From contig NZ_CP042466.1 of NCBI RefSeq assembly GCF_008330225.1, positions 1,994,501 through 2,058,500 on the forward strand: DNA of 64,000 nucleotides. Reading direction: 5' to 3'. Shown here piece after piece: positions 1 to 8,192 of this stretch. Below the pieces are notes generated by a model. It saw only the letters and a program-made list of their open reading frames with translations, was not told the DNA's origin and ran no database searches. This stretch comes from Geobacter sp. FeAm09. Its GTDB lineage: Bacteria; Desulfobacterota; Desulfuromonadia; Geobacterales; Pseudopelobacteraceae. The stretch's first letter is position 1; each line of letters starts with the position of its first letter. The position numbers and the translations under genes are program-made.

Positions 1-295
1 TGTCCACCCGCAAATCCACCGGCAACCGTTTGAGGTAGCTTTCGCTGAACAGTTCGACCCGCAGGGTACCCTGGCCCGGGAGCGTAACGCCGGCCGCCAG
101 CGAGCCCTTTTCCCGCATGGTGTCGAGGATGCGCGAGATCTGGCGGGCATTGCGCCCGGTTTCGTTCATGTCCTTCTTGAAGCGGTCAACCTCTTCGATA
201 ACGGTTATGGGGATGATGATGTTGTTGTCCTGAAATTTGAACAGGGATTGGGGATCATGCAACAGAACGTTGGTGTCGAGGATGAAGTTTTTCAC
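1..295 (-). CDS. PhoH-family protein, N-terminal PIN domain (partial, runs off the left edge)
   Basis: Only the first 98 codons are inside the window. The protein starts with GTG at 295 and reads VKNFILDTNVLLHDPQ, followed by NIIIPITVIEEVDRFKKD. This is the PIN-domain signature: an early Asp in LDTN and a later acidic patch EEVDRFK. A PIN domain with this start is typical of the long PhoH-like ATPases (YlaK/PhoH2 type), where a PIN nuclease precedes a PhoH ATPase that acts on RNA. The PhoH part would lie to the left of the window and is not seen, so a stand-alone PIN protein is possible. An AGAAAGG stretch just upstream is a weak ribosome binding site. The inverted repeat at 341-473 lies directly upstream. 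Confidence 0.75.
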   Translation of the reverse strand, partial: MKNFILDTNVLLHDPQSLFKFQDNNIIIPITVIEEVDRFKKDMNETGRNARQISRILDTMREKGSLAAGVTLPGQGTLRVELFSESYLKRLPVDLRVD

Positions 296-340
296 GGAAG
301 GCCTTTCTGTCGGGAGGATAACGACCAAACCTGCATAATT

Positions 341-473
341 TTGCCACAGAGTCACGGAGGGGTCGAAGAGATTGATTCACCGGCTGGGCATCGGGAGAGA
401 TGCATCTATTCGTCGATCGGACCTTCCTCGTCTTCTCGAGTTTTTTCTCCGTGACTCTGCGGCCCTGTGGCAG
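341..473. repeat. Long inverted repeat, CACAGAG-type element, copy 1
   Basis: The left arm at 343-359 reads GCCACAGAGTCACGGAG. The right arm at 447-471 is its reverse complement apart from an 8-nt insertion. About 85 nt separate the arms. It fills the gap between the PIN/PhoH gene and the cysteine desulfurase gene, both on the minus strand. Three other elements of the same build occur at 21730-21872, 45079-45188 and 52585-52743. Confidence 0.75.
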
Positions 474-493
474 ATTACCTGAATTGTATGTTC

Positions 494-1657
494 CTATTTT
501 TCAGAGCAGCATTCTACAACGGCATCGCAGAAAATAGCAATCTCTTCGCCCGTGGAGAACCAGCCCGGGCTCATGCGCAGGGTGCCGCCGGGGAAGCTGC
601 CCAGGGTGCGGTGGGCCTGGGGGGCGCAGTGCAGCCCGGCGCGCACGGCGATGTCGTAATTGTGGTCCAGCATGAATGCCAGGGCAGCAGGGTCGGTTCC
701 CGCCACGGTGAAGGAGAGCACGCCGCCGCGCAGGGCCGGGTCGGACGGGCCGTAGAGCGTGACCTGCGGCAGTTCGGCCAAACGCTCTGCGGCTGCTGCG
801 GCCAATTGGCGCTCTTTGTTCCCGATGGCGGCAACGCCCTGTTCCAGGACGAACTCCACCCCGGCCTTGAGTCCGGCGATGCCGGGCAGGTTGTGGGTGC
901 CCGCCTCGAAGCCGTCCGGCAGGGTCAGGGGTTGTTCCTCGGCAGTGGAACTGGTGCCGGTACCCCCTTGGAGCAGTGGTTTCAGTTGGACGGCCGGGGA
1001 GACGTAGAGGAACCCGGTTCCCTGGGGGCCGTAGAGCCCCTTGTGCCCCGGCGCGGCCAGAAGGTCGATGCCGGTCCTGATCACGTCAATCGGCTCGCTG
1101 CCCGCCGACTGGGCCGCATCCACCAGGAACAGCGCGCCGGCCTCCCGGGCGATCGCCCCCATGCGGTCGATGGCCTGGATCGTGCCGCACACGTTGGAGA
1201 TATGGGCCAGCGCGATCATACAGGTAGCGGGGCGCAGGGCGCGCCTGACATCGTCCGGATCCACCATACCGGCAGCGTCGCCCCGAACCACGGTCACCTC
1301 CACCCCGGATGAGCGCAAGGCGGCCAGGGGGCGGATCAGGGAGTTGTGCTCCATGGAGGTGGTGACCACATGGTCGCCCGGGACGAGGACGCCGCGCAGC
1401 GCCAGATTGAGCGCCTCGGTGGTGCTGTGGGTCATGATGACCCGCGAAGAGTCGGGGATGGCGAACAGGGTGGCGATGGCTTCACGGGCCTGAAGCAAGA
1501 GACGCCCGGCCTCCAGGGAGCGCCCATAGCCCCCGCGTCCCGGTGATGCGCCGATCTCGCGCATGGCGTGCATGACCGCCTGGTACACGGATTCCGGCTT
1601 GGGATGGGATGTTGCCGCGTTATCGAGATAGATGGACATGGGATGGCTATGTTTCAC
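494..1657 (-). CDS. Cysteine desulfurase family protein (class V aminotransferase)
   Basis: A PLP-dependent fold-type I enzyme of about 381-387 residues that would release sulfur from cysteine for Fe-S or other thio-cofactors. It opens with SIYLDNAATSHPKPE, the standard start of this family. It carries the PLP lysine in APGHKGLYGPQGTG and the persulfide cysteine in VRAGLHCAPQAH, which resembles the SufS/CsdA-type loop more than the IscS-type loop. The first in-frame start, GTG at 1657, overlaps the stop of the upstream beta-helix gene as GTGA, suggesting translational coupling. The ATG at 1639 matches the usual family start better, and neither has a clear Shine-Dalgarno sequence. No iscU, sufBC or similar scaffold gene is adjacent, so it is probably an accessory desulfurase of the TIGR01977 type. 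Confidence 0.85.
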   Translation of the reverse strand: MKHSHPMSIYLDNAATSHPKPESVYQAVMHAMREIGASPGRGGYGRSLEAGRLLLQAREAIATLFAIPDSSRVIMTHSTTEALNLALRGVLVPGDHVVTTSMEHNSLIRPLAALRSSGVEVTVVRGDAAGMVDPDDVRRALRPATCMIALAHISNVCGTIQAIDRMGAIAREAGALFLVDAAQSAGSEPIDVIRTGIDLLAAPGHKGLYGPQGTGFLYVSPAVQLKPLLQGGTGTSSTAEEQPLTLPDGFEAGTHNLPGIAGLKAGVEFVLEQGVAAIGNKERQLAAAAAERLAELPQVTLYGPSDPALRGGVLSFTVAGTDPAALAFMLDHNYDIAVRAGLHCAPQAHRTLGSFPGGTLRMSPGWFSTGEEIAIFCDAVVECCSEK

Positions 1658-2883
1658 GGTAGAATGGGCGGCTGGCTGGAAAGCCAGGGAAATACCTGTA
1701 CCGCGCCGGAGCGCGGTTCGCGTGAAGCATCGAATATTTTTGAGGAAATGCTCTTTTCATCGTCAAAGCCCCACCAATTCTGCACGGCGGCAATCTCTTC
1801 CCGCCCGGCGTTGTAGAGGTTGAAGCCGCCGTTGCCGCGGAAAGCGCATCCCCACACCGTCGCCCGGCCGTCCTCGGTCCGCAGGGCGTCGTGGTCGTTG
1901 TCGGCGAAAAGAGACCGCTGGATCTTCATGCGGGTGGAGGCGAGCTGCAGGGCCGTCCCCTTGTTGAGCATGAAGCGCGTCATGAAGATCTGCCCCTCCC
2001 CTCCCGTTACCATGGCACCGGCACCGTTGGAGGAGATGGTGCTGGAGTTTATCCTGAGGCGGCATTCATCGGCCCGCATCCCAAACTGGCCGTTGTCCGT
2101 GACGCTGGCGGAGGCCAGAACGACCGACGAGCGGGACAGGGACATGCCCTGGCGGTTCGTGCTGACGCTGCTGTCGCGCAGTTCGAATTCAGCGTCATGA
2201 ACCTCGGCGCCTGTTTCGCAGGCGGAGAAGCTCGACGCCTCGACGGTGGCGATGCTGTCGCGCAGCGACAAACCGGTTTTGGAGAGGGTGACGCGCGCCG
2301 ACTTGGCGGTAAAGGCCGAAAAATGGGCCTCAAGCCCCGTTTCCGCGCCTTCGATGGCGGTATGTTCGAACTGGTTGCGCTTTTCGGTCGCCAGCAGCAG
2401 GATGCCGCCCCAGTCCCCCTTGACCGGGGTGGGGGCGTCCGAAGAAAACAGGATCGGATGTTCGGCCGTGCCGACACTCTGAATACGGCCCATGACGATC
2501 AGGCGGGCCTTGCGGAGTCCGCCGCCACGGATAAAGCGCACCGTGGTCCCCGGTTCGATGCGAAGCGTGGCCTGGGGGGCAACCACCAAAGCCCCGCTGA
2601 CCTGCACGGTTCCACGCCAGGTGACGTCTTCGGTGAGGGTCGCGTGATCATAACGCATATCGGGGCGTTTCTGGAGGGATGAAGCGGGGCCGTCAAAGGC
2701 ATGGGATGCCGCCGGGCGGGCCGCCTCGAGGGGGACGCCACCCCGGAGCCAGGCAGATATGGCGCTTCTGGTGAGCGGGGCTTCTTCACTCGCGGCACAG
2801 GTATTCCGGCACACCACCAGAGACAGGATTATGAGGCAGAAGCCGACGTACCTGAAAACAAGGTTCTTCACACGGTGCTCCAT
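1654..2883 (-). CDS. Exported right-handed parallel beta-helix repeat protein
   Basis: A 409-residue protein with an N-terminal hydrophobic segment (FRYVGFCLIILSLVVCRNTCAAS) that is probably a signal peptide ending near residue 31. After a linker it enters a beta-helix region: GALVVAPQATLRIEPGTTVRF is the typical entry motif of proteins of the NosD/pectate-lyase-like fold, followed by many short strands with regular S, N and G turns. No catalytic residues can be assigned. The gene is first in a two-gene minus-strand operon with the cysteine desulfurase (overlap 1654-1657). It is divergent from nrdJ, with 220 bp between them. Its place beside a desulfurase does not reveal its role. It may be a surface or periplasmic binding protein. 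Confidence 0.75.
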   Translation of the reverse strand: MEHRVKNLVFRYVGFCLIILSLVVCRNTCAASEEAPLTRSAISAWLRGGVPLEAARPAASHAFDGPASSLQKRPDMRYDHATLTEDVTWRGTVQVSGALVVAPQATLRIEPGTTVRFIRGGGLRKARLIVMGRIQSVGTAEHPILFSSDAPTPVKGDWGGILLLATEKRNQFEHTAIEGAETGLEAHFSAFTAKSARVTLSKTGLSLRDSIATVEASSFSACETGAEVHDAEFELRDSSVSTNRQGMSLSRSSVVLASASVTDNGQFGMRADECRLRINSSTISSNGAGAMVTGGEGQIFMTRFMLNKGTALQLASTRMKIQRSLFADNDHDALRTEDGRATVWGCAFRGNGGFNLYNAGREEIAAVQNWWGFDDEKSISSKIFDASREPRSGAVQVFPWLSSQPPILP

Positions 2884-2972
2884 TCGATAATGTCCTAGGT
2901 TCTACCATATTTGCAGGGCGCCTGTAAATTTTTTGTTCTTTTCGGCACGTTAGATTGGCCGGAAATATTATA

Positions 2973-3027
2973 TTGACTTGTCATATATGTTGTGGTTTTA
3001 TTTCGAGCGTTCCACCAAATATTGTGG
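2973..3027 (+). promoter_or_regulatory. Probable nrdJ promoter with two NrdR-like boxes
   Basis: A -35-like TTGACT (2973-2978) and a -10-like TTTTAT (2996-3001) are 17 bp apart. Two 16-mers resemble the NrdR box ACACWATATATWGTGT: GTCATATATGTTGTGG at 2980-2995 (10 of 16 positions) lies inside the promoter spacer, and CCACCAAATATTGTGG at 3012-3027 (12 of 16) lies just downstream. Their starts are 32 bp apart, about three helical turns, the spacing known for paired NrdR boxes. Binding of the repressor NrdR is inferred from these matches. Confidence 0.65.
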
Positions 3028-3103
3028 TTTTGCGCGAGTAATTCATTCTACCCCCAATTCCTCAAAATAACTCGATTTTTTCACGCCACAAGGAGAACCG
3101 CCC

Positions 3104-5344
3104 ATGAAAAAGGAACCCTCACACGACGCCATCCCCGACCTTTCCAAAAACGCCGCAACCGTCCTCGAAAAGCGCTATTTGCGGCGCGATACCGAGGGCA
3201 AGGTGCTGGAGACGCCGGCGGACATGTTCCACCGCGTCGCCGATACCATTGCGGCTCCCGATAAAAAGTTCGACAAAAAGGCCGACCTCAAAGGTTTGGC
3301 CGACACGTTTTACCGCATGATGACCAACTTCGAATTCCTTCCCAACTCCCCCACCCTGATGAACGCCGGGCGCCAACTGGGGCAGCTCTCGGCCTGTTTC
3401 GTCCTGCCGGTGGGCGATTCCATGGAAGAAATCTTCGACGCCGTCAAATTCACCGCCCTGATCCACAAGTCCGGCGGCGGCACCGGTTTTTCCTTCTCGC
3501 GCCTGCGCCCGGCCAACGACGTGGTCAGCTCGACCACCGGCATCTCCAGCGGCCCGCTCTCCTTCATGCGGGTGTTCGACATCGCCACGGAAACCATCAA
3601 GCAGGGCGGCACCCGCCGCGGCGCCAACATGGGCATCCTGCGGGTCGATCACCCCAACATCATGGATTTCATCATGTGCAAGGCCGACCAGAAGCAGCTC
3701 AACAACTTCAACATCTCGGTCGGTTTGACCGAGAAATTCATGCAGGCCGTGGAGCGGGACGAGGAGTATGACCTGATCAATCCCCGCGACCAGAAGGTCT
3801 TTGGCCGTCAGAACGCCCGCAAGGTCTTCCATCGCATCGTGGTGCAGGCCTGGGAAAACGGCGAGCCGGGCATCATCTTCCTGGACCGCCTCAACCGCGA
3901 CAACCCGACCCCCCACATCGGCGAGATCGAATCCACCAACCCCTGCGGCGAACAGCCGCTGCTGCCCTACGAATCCTGCAACCTGGGCTCCATCAACCTG
4001 GGAAAATTCGTCAAGGACGGCACCGTTGACTGGAAACGGCTGAAAACCGTCGTGCACGACTCGGTCCACTTCCTGGACAACGTCATCGAGGCCAACAACT
4101 ACCCCCTCCAGCAGATCCACGACATGACCCACGGCAACCGCAAGATCGGCCTGGGGGTCATGGGATGGGCCGACATGCTGATCATGCTGGCAGTTCCCTA
4201 CAACTCCGAAGAGGCGGTCAAGCTGGGCAAAAAGGTGATGAAGTTCATCAACGACGAAGGGCATCTGGCATCCCAGGAGTTGGGCAAGCAGCGCGGCTCC
4301 TTCCCCAACTTTACGGGCTCCATCTTCGACAAAAAGGGTGCAACGCCCATGCGCAACGCCACGGTCACCACCATTGCGCCCACCGGCACCATCTCGATCA
4401 TATCCAACGCCTCCTCCGGCGTGGAGCCGCTCTTTGCCGTTTCCTACATCCGTACCGTCATGGACAAGAACGTGCTGGTGGAGGTCAACCCGATGTTCGA
4501 GCAGATTGCCAAGGAACGTGGTTTCTATTCCGAAGCGCTGATGAAGAAGATCGCCGAGCACGGCACCGTCCACGACATTCCCGAGGTACCGGAGGACGTG
4601 CGCCGGGTATTCGTCACCGCCCACGACATCACCCCCGAAGACCATATTCAGATGCAGGCCGCCTTCCAGCTCTACACCGACAACGCGGTCTCCAAGACGG
4701 TCAACTTCCCCAATTCGGCCACCATGGACGATGTGGAAAAGGCCTACATGCTGGCCTACGAAACCGGCTGCAAAGGCGTCACCATCTATCGTGACGGTTC
4801 CCGCGACGAGCAGGTGCTCTCCACCGGCAAGAAAGAGGAACAACAGGCCGCCGTGGCCGCCACGCCGGTGGAAGACGAGAAGAAGGCCATCAAGCGCGAC
4901 CGTCCCAAGGCGCTCAAGGGGTGGACCTACCAGATGCAGACCGGCTGCGGCCCGCTCTACGTCACCGTCAACGAGGACAACACCGGCCTGTTCGAACTCT
5001 TCACCACCATGGGCAAGGCCGGCGGCTGCGCCGCATCCCAGAGCGAGGCCATCGGCCGCATGGTGTCCCTGGCATGGCGCAGCGGCGTCCAGGCCCGCCA
5101 GGTCATCAAGCAGCTTCTGGGGATTTCCTGCCACTGCCCCTCGGGCTTCGGCGACAACCGCATCCTCTCCTGCGCCGATGCCGTGGCCAAGGCTATCCAG
5201 GCCCACATGGTGGCCAACGGCTACGACATCAACGCCGAAACCGCCACCCTTGACCGGGGCGCCTGCCCCGATTGCGGCGGCATCATCGAACACGAGGGGG
5301 GCTGCTGCGTCTGCCGCGTCTGCGGCTATTCGGAGTGCGCGTAA
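3104..5344 (+). CDS. nrdJ: Vitamin B12-dependent (class II) ribonucleoside-diphosphate reductase
   Basis: This enzyme reduces ribonucleotides to deoxyribonucleotides with adenosylcobalamin as radical source, in the cytoplasm and without need for oxygen. The 746 residues contain the R1-type barrel: FLPNSPTLMNAGR near residue 80, the redox cysteine in LSACFVLP (about 98), the NPCGEQPLLPYESCNLGS segment near 280-297 with the active-site Asn-Cys-Glu, and TTIAPTGTISIISNASSGVEP near 430. The C-terminal part ends in a cysteine-rich tail, CPDCGG...CCVCRVCGYSEC, which likely serves as the re-reducing or zinc-binding tail of long class II enzymes. A strong AAGGAG precedes the ATG. It is transcribed alone. 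Two NrdR-like boxes overlap the promoter, and no cobalamin riboswitch was recognised in the 220-bp leader. Confidence 0.96.
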   Translation: MKKEPSHDAIPDLSKNAATVLEKRYLRRDTEGKVLETPADMFHRVADTIAAPDKKFDKKADLKGLADTFYRMMTNFEFLPNSPTLMNAGRQLGQLSACFVLPVGDSMEEIFDAVKFTALIHKSGGGTGFSFSRLRPANDVVSSTTGISSGPLSFMRVFDIATETIKQGGTRRGANMGILRVDHPNIMDFIMCKADQKQLNNFNISVGLTEKFMQAVERDEEYDLINPRDQKVFGRQNARKVFHRIVVQAWENGEPGIIFLDRLNRDNPTPHIGEIESTNPCGEQPLLPYESCNLGSINLGKFVKDGTVDWKRLKTVVHDSVHFLDNVIEANNYPLQQIHDMTHGNRKIGLGVMGWADMLIMLAVPYNSEEAVKLGKKVMKFINDEGHLASQELGKQRGSFPNFTGSIFDKKGATPMRNATVTTIAPTGTISIISNASSGVEPLFAVSYIRTVMDKNVLVEVNPMFEQIAKERGFYSEALMKKIAEHGTVHDIPEVPEDVRRVFVTAHDITPEDHIQMQAAFQLYTDNAVSKTVNFPNSATMDDVEKAYMLAYETGCKGVTIYRDGSRDEQVLSTGKKEEQQAAVAATPVEDEKKAIKRDRPKALKGWTYQMQTGCGPLYVTVNEDNTGLFELFTTMGKAGGCAASQSEAIGRMVSLAWRSGVQARQVIKQLLGISCHCPSGFGDNRILSCADAVAKAIQAHMVANGYDINAETATLDRGACPDCGGIIEHEGGCCVCRVCGYSECA

Positions 5345-5360
5345 CCGTTTTTGCTTGTAC

Positions 5361-5383
5361 GTCCCCCTTTGACAAAGGGGGAC
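5361..5383. repeat. Perfect hairpin downstream of nrdJ
   Basis: An 11-bp perfect stem (GTCCCCCTTTG paired with CAAAGGGGGAC) closes over a single A. It lies 17 nt after the nrdJ stop codon. No T tract follows, so it is either a weak terminator, an RNA 3'-end protector, or a member of a short dispersed palindrome family. Confidence 0.6.
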
Positions 5384-5397
5384 TTGGCTGTTGACAC

Positions 5398-5434
5398 AAA
5401 CCGGCGCTGCGGAATTTTCCGGGCGCCGGTTTGC
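5398..5434. repeat. Stem-loop repeat, left copy flanking the MNT/HEPN pair
   Basis: AAACCGGCGC pairs with GCGCCGGTTT as a 10-bp stem, and an inner CGGAA/TTCCG pairing extends it. The 36 bp at 5399-5434 match 6189-6224 at 34 positions in the same orientation. It may be the original nrdJ terminator, though only three T residues follow. Confidence 0.7.
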
Positions 5435-5536
5435 ATTACGGCTTTCTGTCGATCCACGTAATCGTCCTTGCAACTTTCGGTTATTCGGGTAAAATACCGA
5501 CAACTTACCACTATGCTTCATCAGAAGGATGCTCCA

Positions 5537-5821
5537 ATGGCGCAGGTTACGCCGTTCGACGACAAAATTATCAGCTTCATGCACCGTCACGGCGCTGAAA
5601 AGATTGGCGTATTCGGTTCCTACGCCCGTAACGAGGCACGGGCGGACAGTGACCTGGATCTTATGGTCTGGTTCAAGGAGCAAAAAAGTCTTCTCGGGAT
5701 GATTCGCATCGAACGAGAACTGTCCGAACTGCTGGGCGTCAAGATTGACCTGTTGACCGAACAGGCTGTCAGCCCCTATCTGATTGACCGTATACGCCGA
5801 GAACTCAAGGTGATTTCCTGA
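5537..5821 (+). CDS. mntA: MNT-type nucleotidyltransferase antitoxin
   Basis: A small protein of 94 residues with the minimal nucleotidyltransferase signature: GSYARNEARADSDLD fits GSx10DxD, with the two aspartates as metal ligands. In the MntA-HepT toxin-antitoxin family this protein adds AMP to a tyrosine of the HEPN toxin and so inactivates it. The ATG at 5537 is chosen because AGAAGGA stands at the right distance, while earlier in-frame starts (5468, 5516) would give an N-terminal extension unlike the family. The stop overlaps the start of the downstream HEPN gene by one base (TGATG), the usual arrangement for the pair. The module lies between two near-identical stem-loops. Confidence 0.85.
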   Translation: MAQVTPFDDKIISFMHRHGAEKIGVFGSYARNEARADSDLDLMVWFKEQKSLLGMIRIERELSELLGVKIDLLTEQAVSPYLIDRIRRELKVIS

Positions 5822-6159
5822 TGGTACGGGACGATCAGGTATACCTTGCCCATATCAAGGACGCCTTGCAGCAGATTTCCACGTACACTGACGGCATGGA
5901 TACCGACGCTTTTCTTGCCAACCGCATGGTGCAGGATGCCGTGATCAGGCAGCTTGAGATTGTCGGCGAGGCAACCAAAAAACTGTCGGAAAGTTTCAGG
6001 AGACGTTTCCCCTTCATCCCCTGGAAAGATCTTGCCGGCTTTCGGGACAAGCTGATTCATCAATATTTTGGGGTAGACCTGACAACGGTGTGGCAATCGG
6101 TCGTCGATGATGTACCTACTTTGCTGGATGAATTGAAAAGAATTGATATGTCGGCATGA
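5821..6159 (+). CDS. hepT: HEPN-domain toxin (HepT-like, DUF86)
   Basis: A 112-residue, mostly helical protein. It contains VIRQLEIVGEATKKLS and the HEPN active-site motif Rx4H in FRDKLIHQYFG, near residue 75-80. In this family these residues form the RNase site, and the tyrosine two residues after the histidine (HQYF) is the AMP-accepting tyrosine modified by MntA. The gene is translationally coupled to the upstream nucleotidyltransferase gene. It would act on RNA in the cytoplasm when not modified. Both the RNase residues and the target tyrosine are intact, so the toxin looks functional. Confidence 0.88.
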   Translation: MVRDDQVYLAHIKDALQQISTYTDGMDTDAFLANRMVQDAVIRQLEIVGEATKKLSESFRRRFPFIPWKDLAGFRDKLIHQYFGVDLTTVWQSVVDDVPTLLDELKRIDMSA

Positions 6160-6188
6160 TGCGCCCGCTTTGGCGGAACGGTAAAAAC

Positions 6189-6224
6189 AACCGGCGCTGC
6201 GGATTATTCCGGGCGCCGGTTTGC
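6189..6224. repeat. Stem-loop repeat, right copy flanking the MNT/HEPN pair
   Basis: Direct repeat of 5399-5434 (34 of 36 positions; the two differences fall in the loop region). It begins 30 nt after the hepT stop and could end the hepT transcript. No T tract of useful length follows. Confidence 0.7.
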
Positions 6225-6367
6225 GTTTGTGACTACAGATGACCAAGGTTAAAATCTACGAAGAAAGATCAACAGGAAAGGCTGTGAAGACGATGTTTTT
6301 TTTCGATTCAACCAGAAAAGAACGCCTACTCGGCATATCCCTTTGACATCCAAGAGAACGTCACACC

Positions 6368-7276
6368 ATGCCCAAGGAACTGACCCACTGGATGCTGGCC
6401 GAACAATCCCTGGCCGGGCTGGACCACACGAGCCGCCTTGCCGCTCTTATCCGTGAAAACCGGGACCTGTACCTGGCCGGGGCGGTCCTGCCCGACACGC
6501 TGCTACACCTGGTTGCCGGGCCCCATGGCCCGACCGCCCTGGGGCTGGCCCACCGTTTCCATGACAGCCTCGGCAACAGCTACGGGCCGCTCATCCGGGC
6601 CGAGGAGGCATACGGCCCTGGGGGACTTCCGGCGGGGTTGTCCGCCTGTCTGCTGGGGGTACTCTCCCACATGCAGGCCGATATCGTCTTTCACCCTTTC
6701 GTCTATGCCCACAGCGGCGTGGGAGACATGGGCCGCCACTACCGGGTGGAGACCGCCCTGGATTGCCATTTTTCCCGCCGGGGCGTCGTTTTCCCCACAC
6801 AGCGGTTGGACAGCCTCATGACACCCGCCGTCCGGGCCGAACTGGTCACGGCCAGCGCCCTGCTGTTCGATCCCGAAGGACAACTGCCGCGCCGGGTGCT
6901 GGAACAGGCCCTGGGCCTCCACTGCCGCATCCAGGCCATGTACGACAGCACCTTCTGGAAGCTGGTCACCCGCCTGCTGGCCTGCCTGCCGGTTCCCCTG
7001 CTCCGGCATGCCCGCCACCTGTTCTACCCCCTGACCCGGTCCGGGGACGATCCCGCCGAACTGCTCGGCACCTGGCGTCATCCGGTTACGGGCGAAGCGA
7101 GAACCGAAACACCCGACGACTTGGCAAAGGAGGTGGTGCGGCGTACCGTGGCCCTGTTCGAACGGATTGACGCCGCAGGAGGCCTGAAAGACGCCCTCGC
7201 CGCTTTGCCGGGAGAAAACCTGCTGACCGGCCTCCACGGCGTCGGCCAGCAGGAGATGGAACGGCGTCTGCCGTAA
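6368..7276 (+). CDS. Zinc-dependent phospholipase C family protein
   Basis: A 302-residue protein resembling the PF00882 zinc-dependent phospholipase C fold. It starts with an early His-Trp (ELTHWMLAEQSL), then GAVLPDTLLH, AHRFHD, LGVLSHMQADIVFHPFVYAHSG and HYRVETALDCHF. These His and Asp residues match the metal-binding pattern of the family. No signal peptide is visible, so it may act inside the cell, and the substrate is unknown. A 208-bp gap separates it from hepT. The EamA transporter follows after 43 bp in the same direction and may share its transcript. Confidence 0.75.
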   Translation: MPKELTHWMLAEQSLAGLDHTSRLAALIRENRDLYLAGAVLPDTLLHLVAGPHGPTALGLAHRFHDSLGNSYGPLIRAEEAYGPGGLPAGLSACLLGVLSHMQADIVFHPFVYAHSGVGDMGRHYRVETALDCHFSRRGVVFPTQRLDSLMTPAVRAELVTASALLFDPEGQLPRRVLEQALGLHCRIQAMYDSTFWKLVTRLLACLPVPLLRHARHLFYPLTRSGDDPAELLGTWRHPVTGEARTETPDDLAKEVVRRTVALFERIDAAGGLKDALAALPGENLLTGLHGVGQQEMERRLP

Positions 7277-7319
7277 GAGATTGTTTCCCCTTGCCGCCAA
7301 CCTCGACTATACTACCCCC

Positions 7320-8192
7320 ATGAGCACAACCGCCTTTATCCTGATCGTCATCTCGGCGGTCATGCATGCCCTGTGGAACCTGCTGGTGAAGCGCAGCAGC
7401 CACAAGACCGTCTTCATCTGGTGGATGTTCGTCGCCTCCAGCCTGCTCTTCACCCTGTGCCTGCCGCTGGCTGCCGAACCGTTCCGGTGGCCCGGTCCCG
7501 GAACCGTGCTCATGATCGCCATCGGCGCGATCTGCTATGTCCTCTATCACCTCTTCAACGGCCGCGCCTACCGGGGGGGCGACCTGTCGGTCGTCTATCC
7601 CCTGTCCCAGACCTCCATGATCTACGTACCCATATGGGGCATGATCCTGCTGAGAGAGCGCCTTTCTCTCGTGGGCATCTGCGGCATCCTGCTGGTGATC
7701 CTCGGAACATTCTCGGTGCAGATGCAGCGTTTTTCCCTGGTCGAATTGGTGCGCCCCTTCCGCAACCTGCGCAGCCAATCGGTACAGGCGGCACTGACGG
7801 CCGGGTTCATCTACTCCATCGGCTCCATAGCCGAAAAGACCGGCGTCAGAAACTACTCGCCACTCTATTTCACCTACTTTCTGGTTCTCTCCATGCTGGC
7901 CATGATGACCATCAACCTGGTCCGGCCCAAGTATCGGCCCCATGTCGGGCAGGAATTGCGCAAGCATTGGGTTCTGGTGCTCTGGAGCGGCCCGGTCATC
8001 ATGGCCTCGTTTCTCACCTTCCGCTACGGTCTCAACCTGTCGCCGGTCAGCTATGCCGTACCGGTCCGTCAGGTCAGCATCCTGGTGGGGGTAATGATCG
8101 GCATCCTGTTCCTCGGGGAGTCGTGCGGCAGAATCCGGACGGTTGCGGCCCTCCTGATCCTGGCCGGGGCGGCCCTGATCAGGCTCGGATAA
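7320..8192 (+). CDS. EamA/DMT-superfamily transporter
   Basis: About 290 residues with roughly ten hydrophobic segments in two halves, each beginning with the EamA-type pattern: TAFILIVISAVMHALWNLLVKR at the N terminus, and a second half ending in VPVRQVSILVGVMIGILFLGE. It belongs to the drug/metabolite transporter group and probably exports a small metabolite. The substrate cannot be told. The ATG at 7320 places the first helix at the N terminus. A TTG at 7281 would add 13 residues and has a slightly better upstream purine stretch (TAAGAGA), so the start is uncertain. The 220 bp downstream (8193-8412) hold no gene that I can see. Confidence 0.85.
   Translation: MSTTAFILIVISAVMHALWNLLVKRSSHKTVFIWWMFVASSLLFTLCLPLAAEPFRWPGPGTVLMIAIGAICYVLYHLFNGRAYRGGDLSVVYPLSQTSMIYVPIWGMILLRERLSLVGICGILLVILGTFSVQMQRFSLVELVRPFRNLRSQSVQAALTAGFIYSIGSIAEKTGVRNYSPLYFTYFLVLSMLAMMTINLVRPKYRPHVGQELRKHWVLVLWSGPVIMASFLTFRYGLNLSPVSYAVPVRQVSILVGVMIGILFLGESCGRIRTVAALLILAGAALIRLG

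Noticed and set aside
2884-3103. Cobalamin riboswitch upstream of the B12-dependent reductase
   Set aside because: The leader lacks the conserved B12-box and the length needed. NrdR-like boxes explain the region better.
5468-5536. Longer N terminus for the MNT antitoxin
   Set aside because: The extension is not typical for the family, and a better ribosome binding site stands before the ATG at 5537.
3119-5683. Very long open frame (854 codons) on the minus strand opposite nrdJ
   Set aside because: It is a mirror of a G/C-rich coding frame, with low-complexity GV/HD-rich sequence and no family resemblance, while nrdJ on the plus strand is a certain gene.
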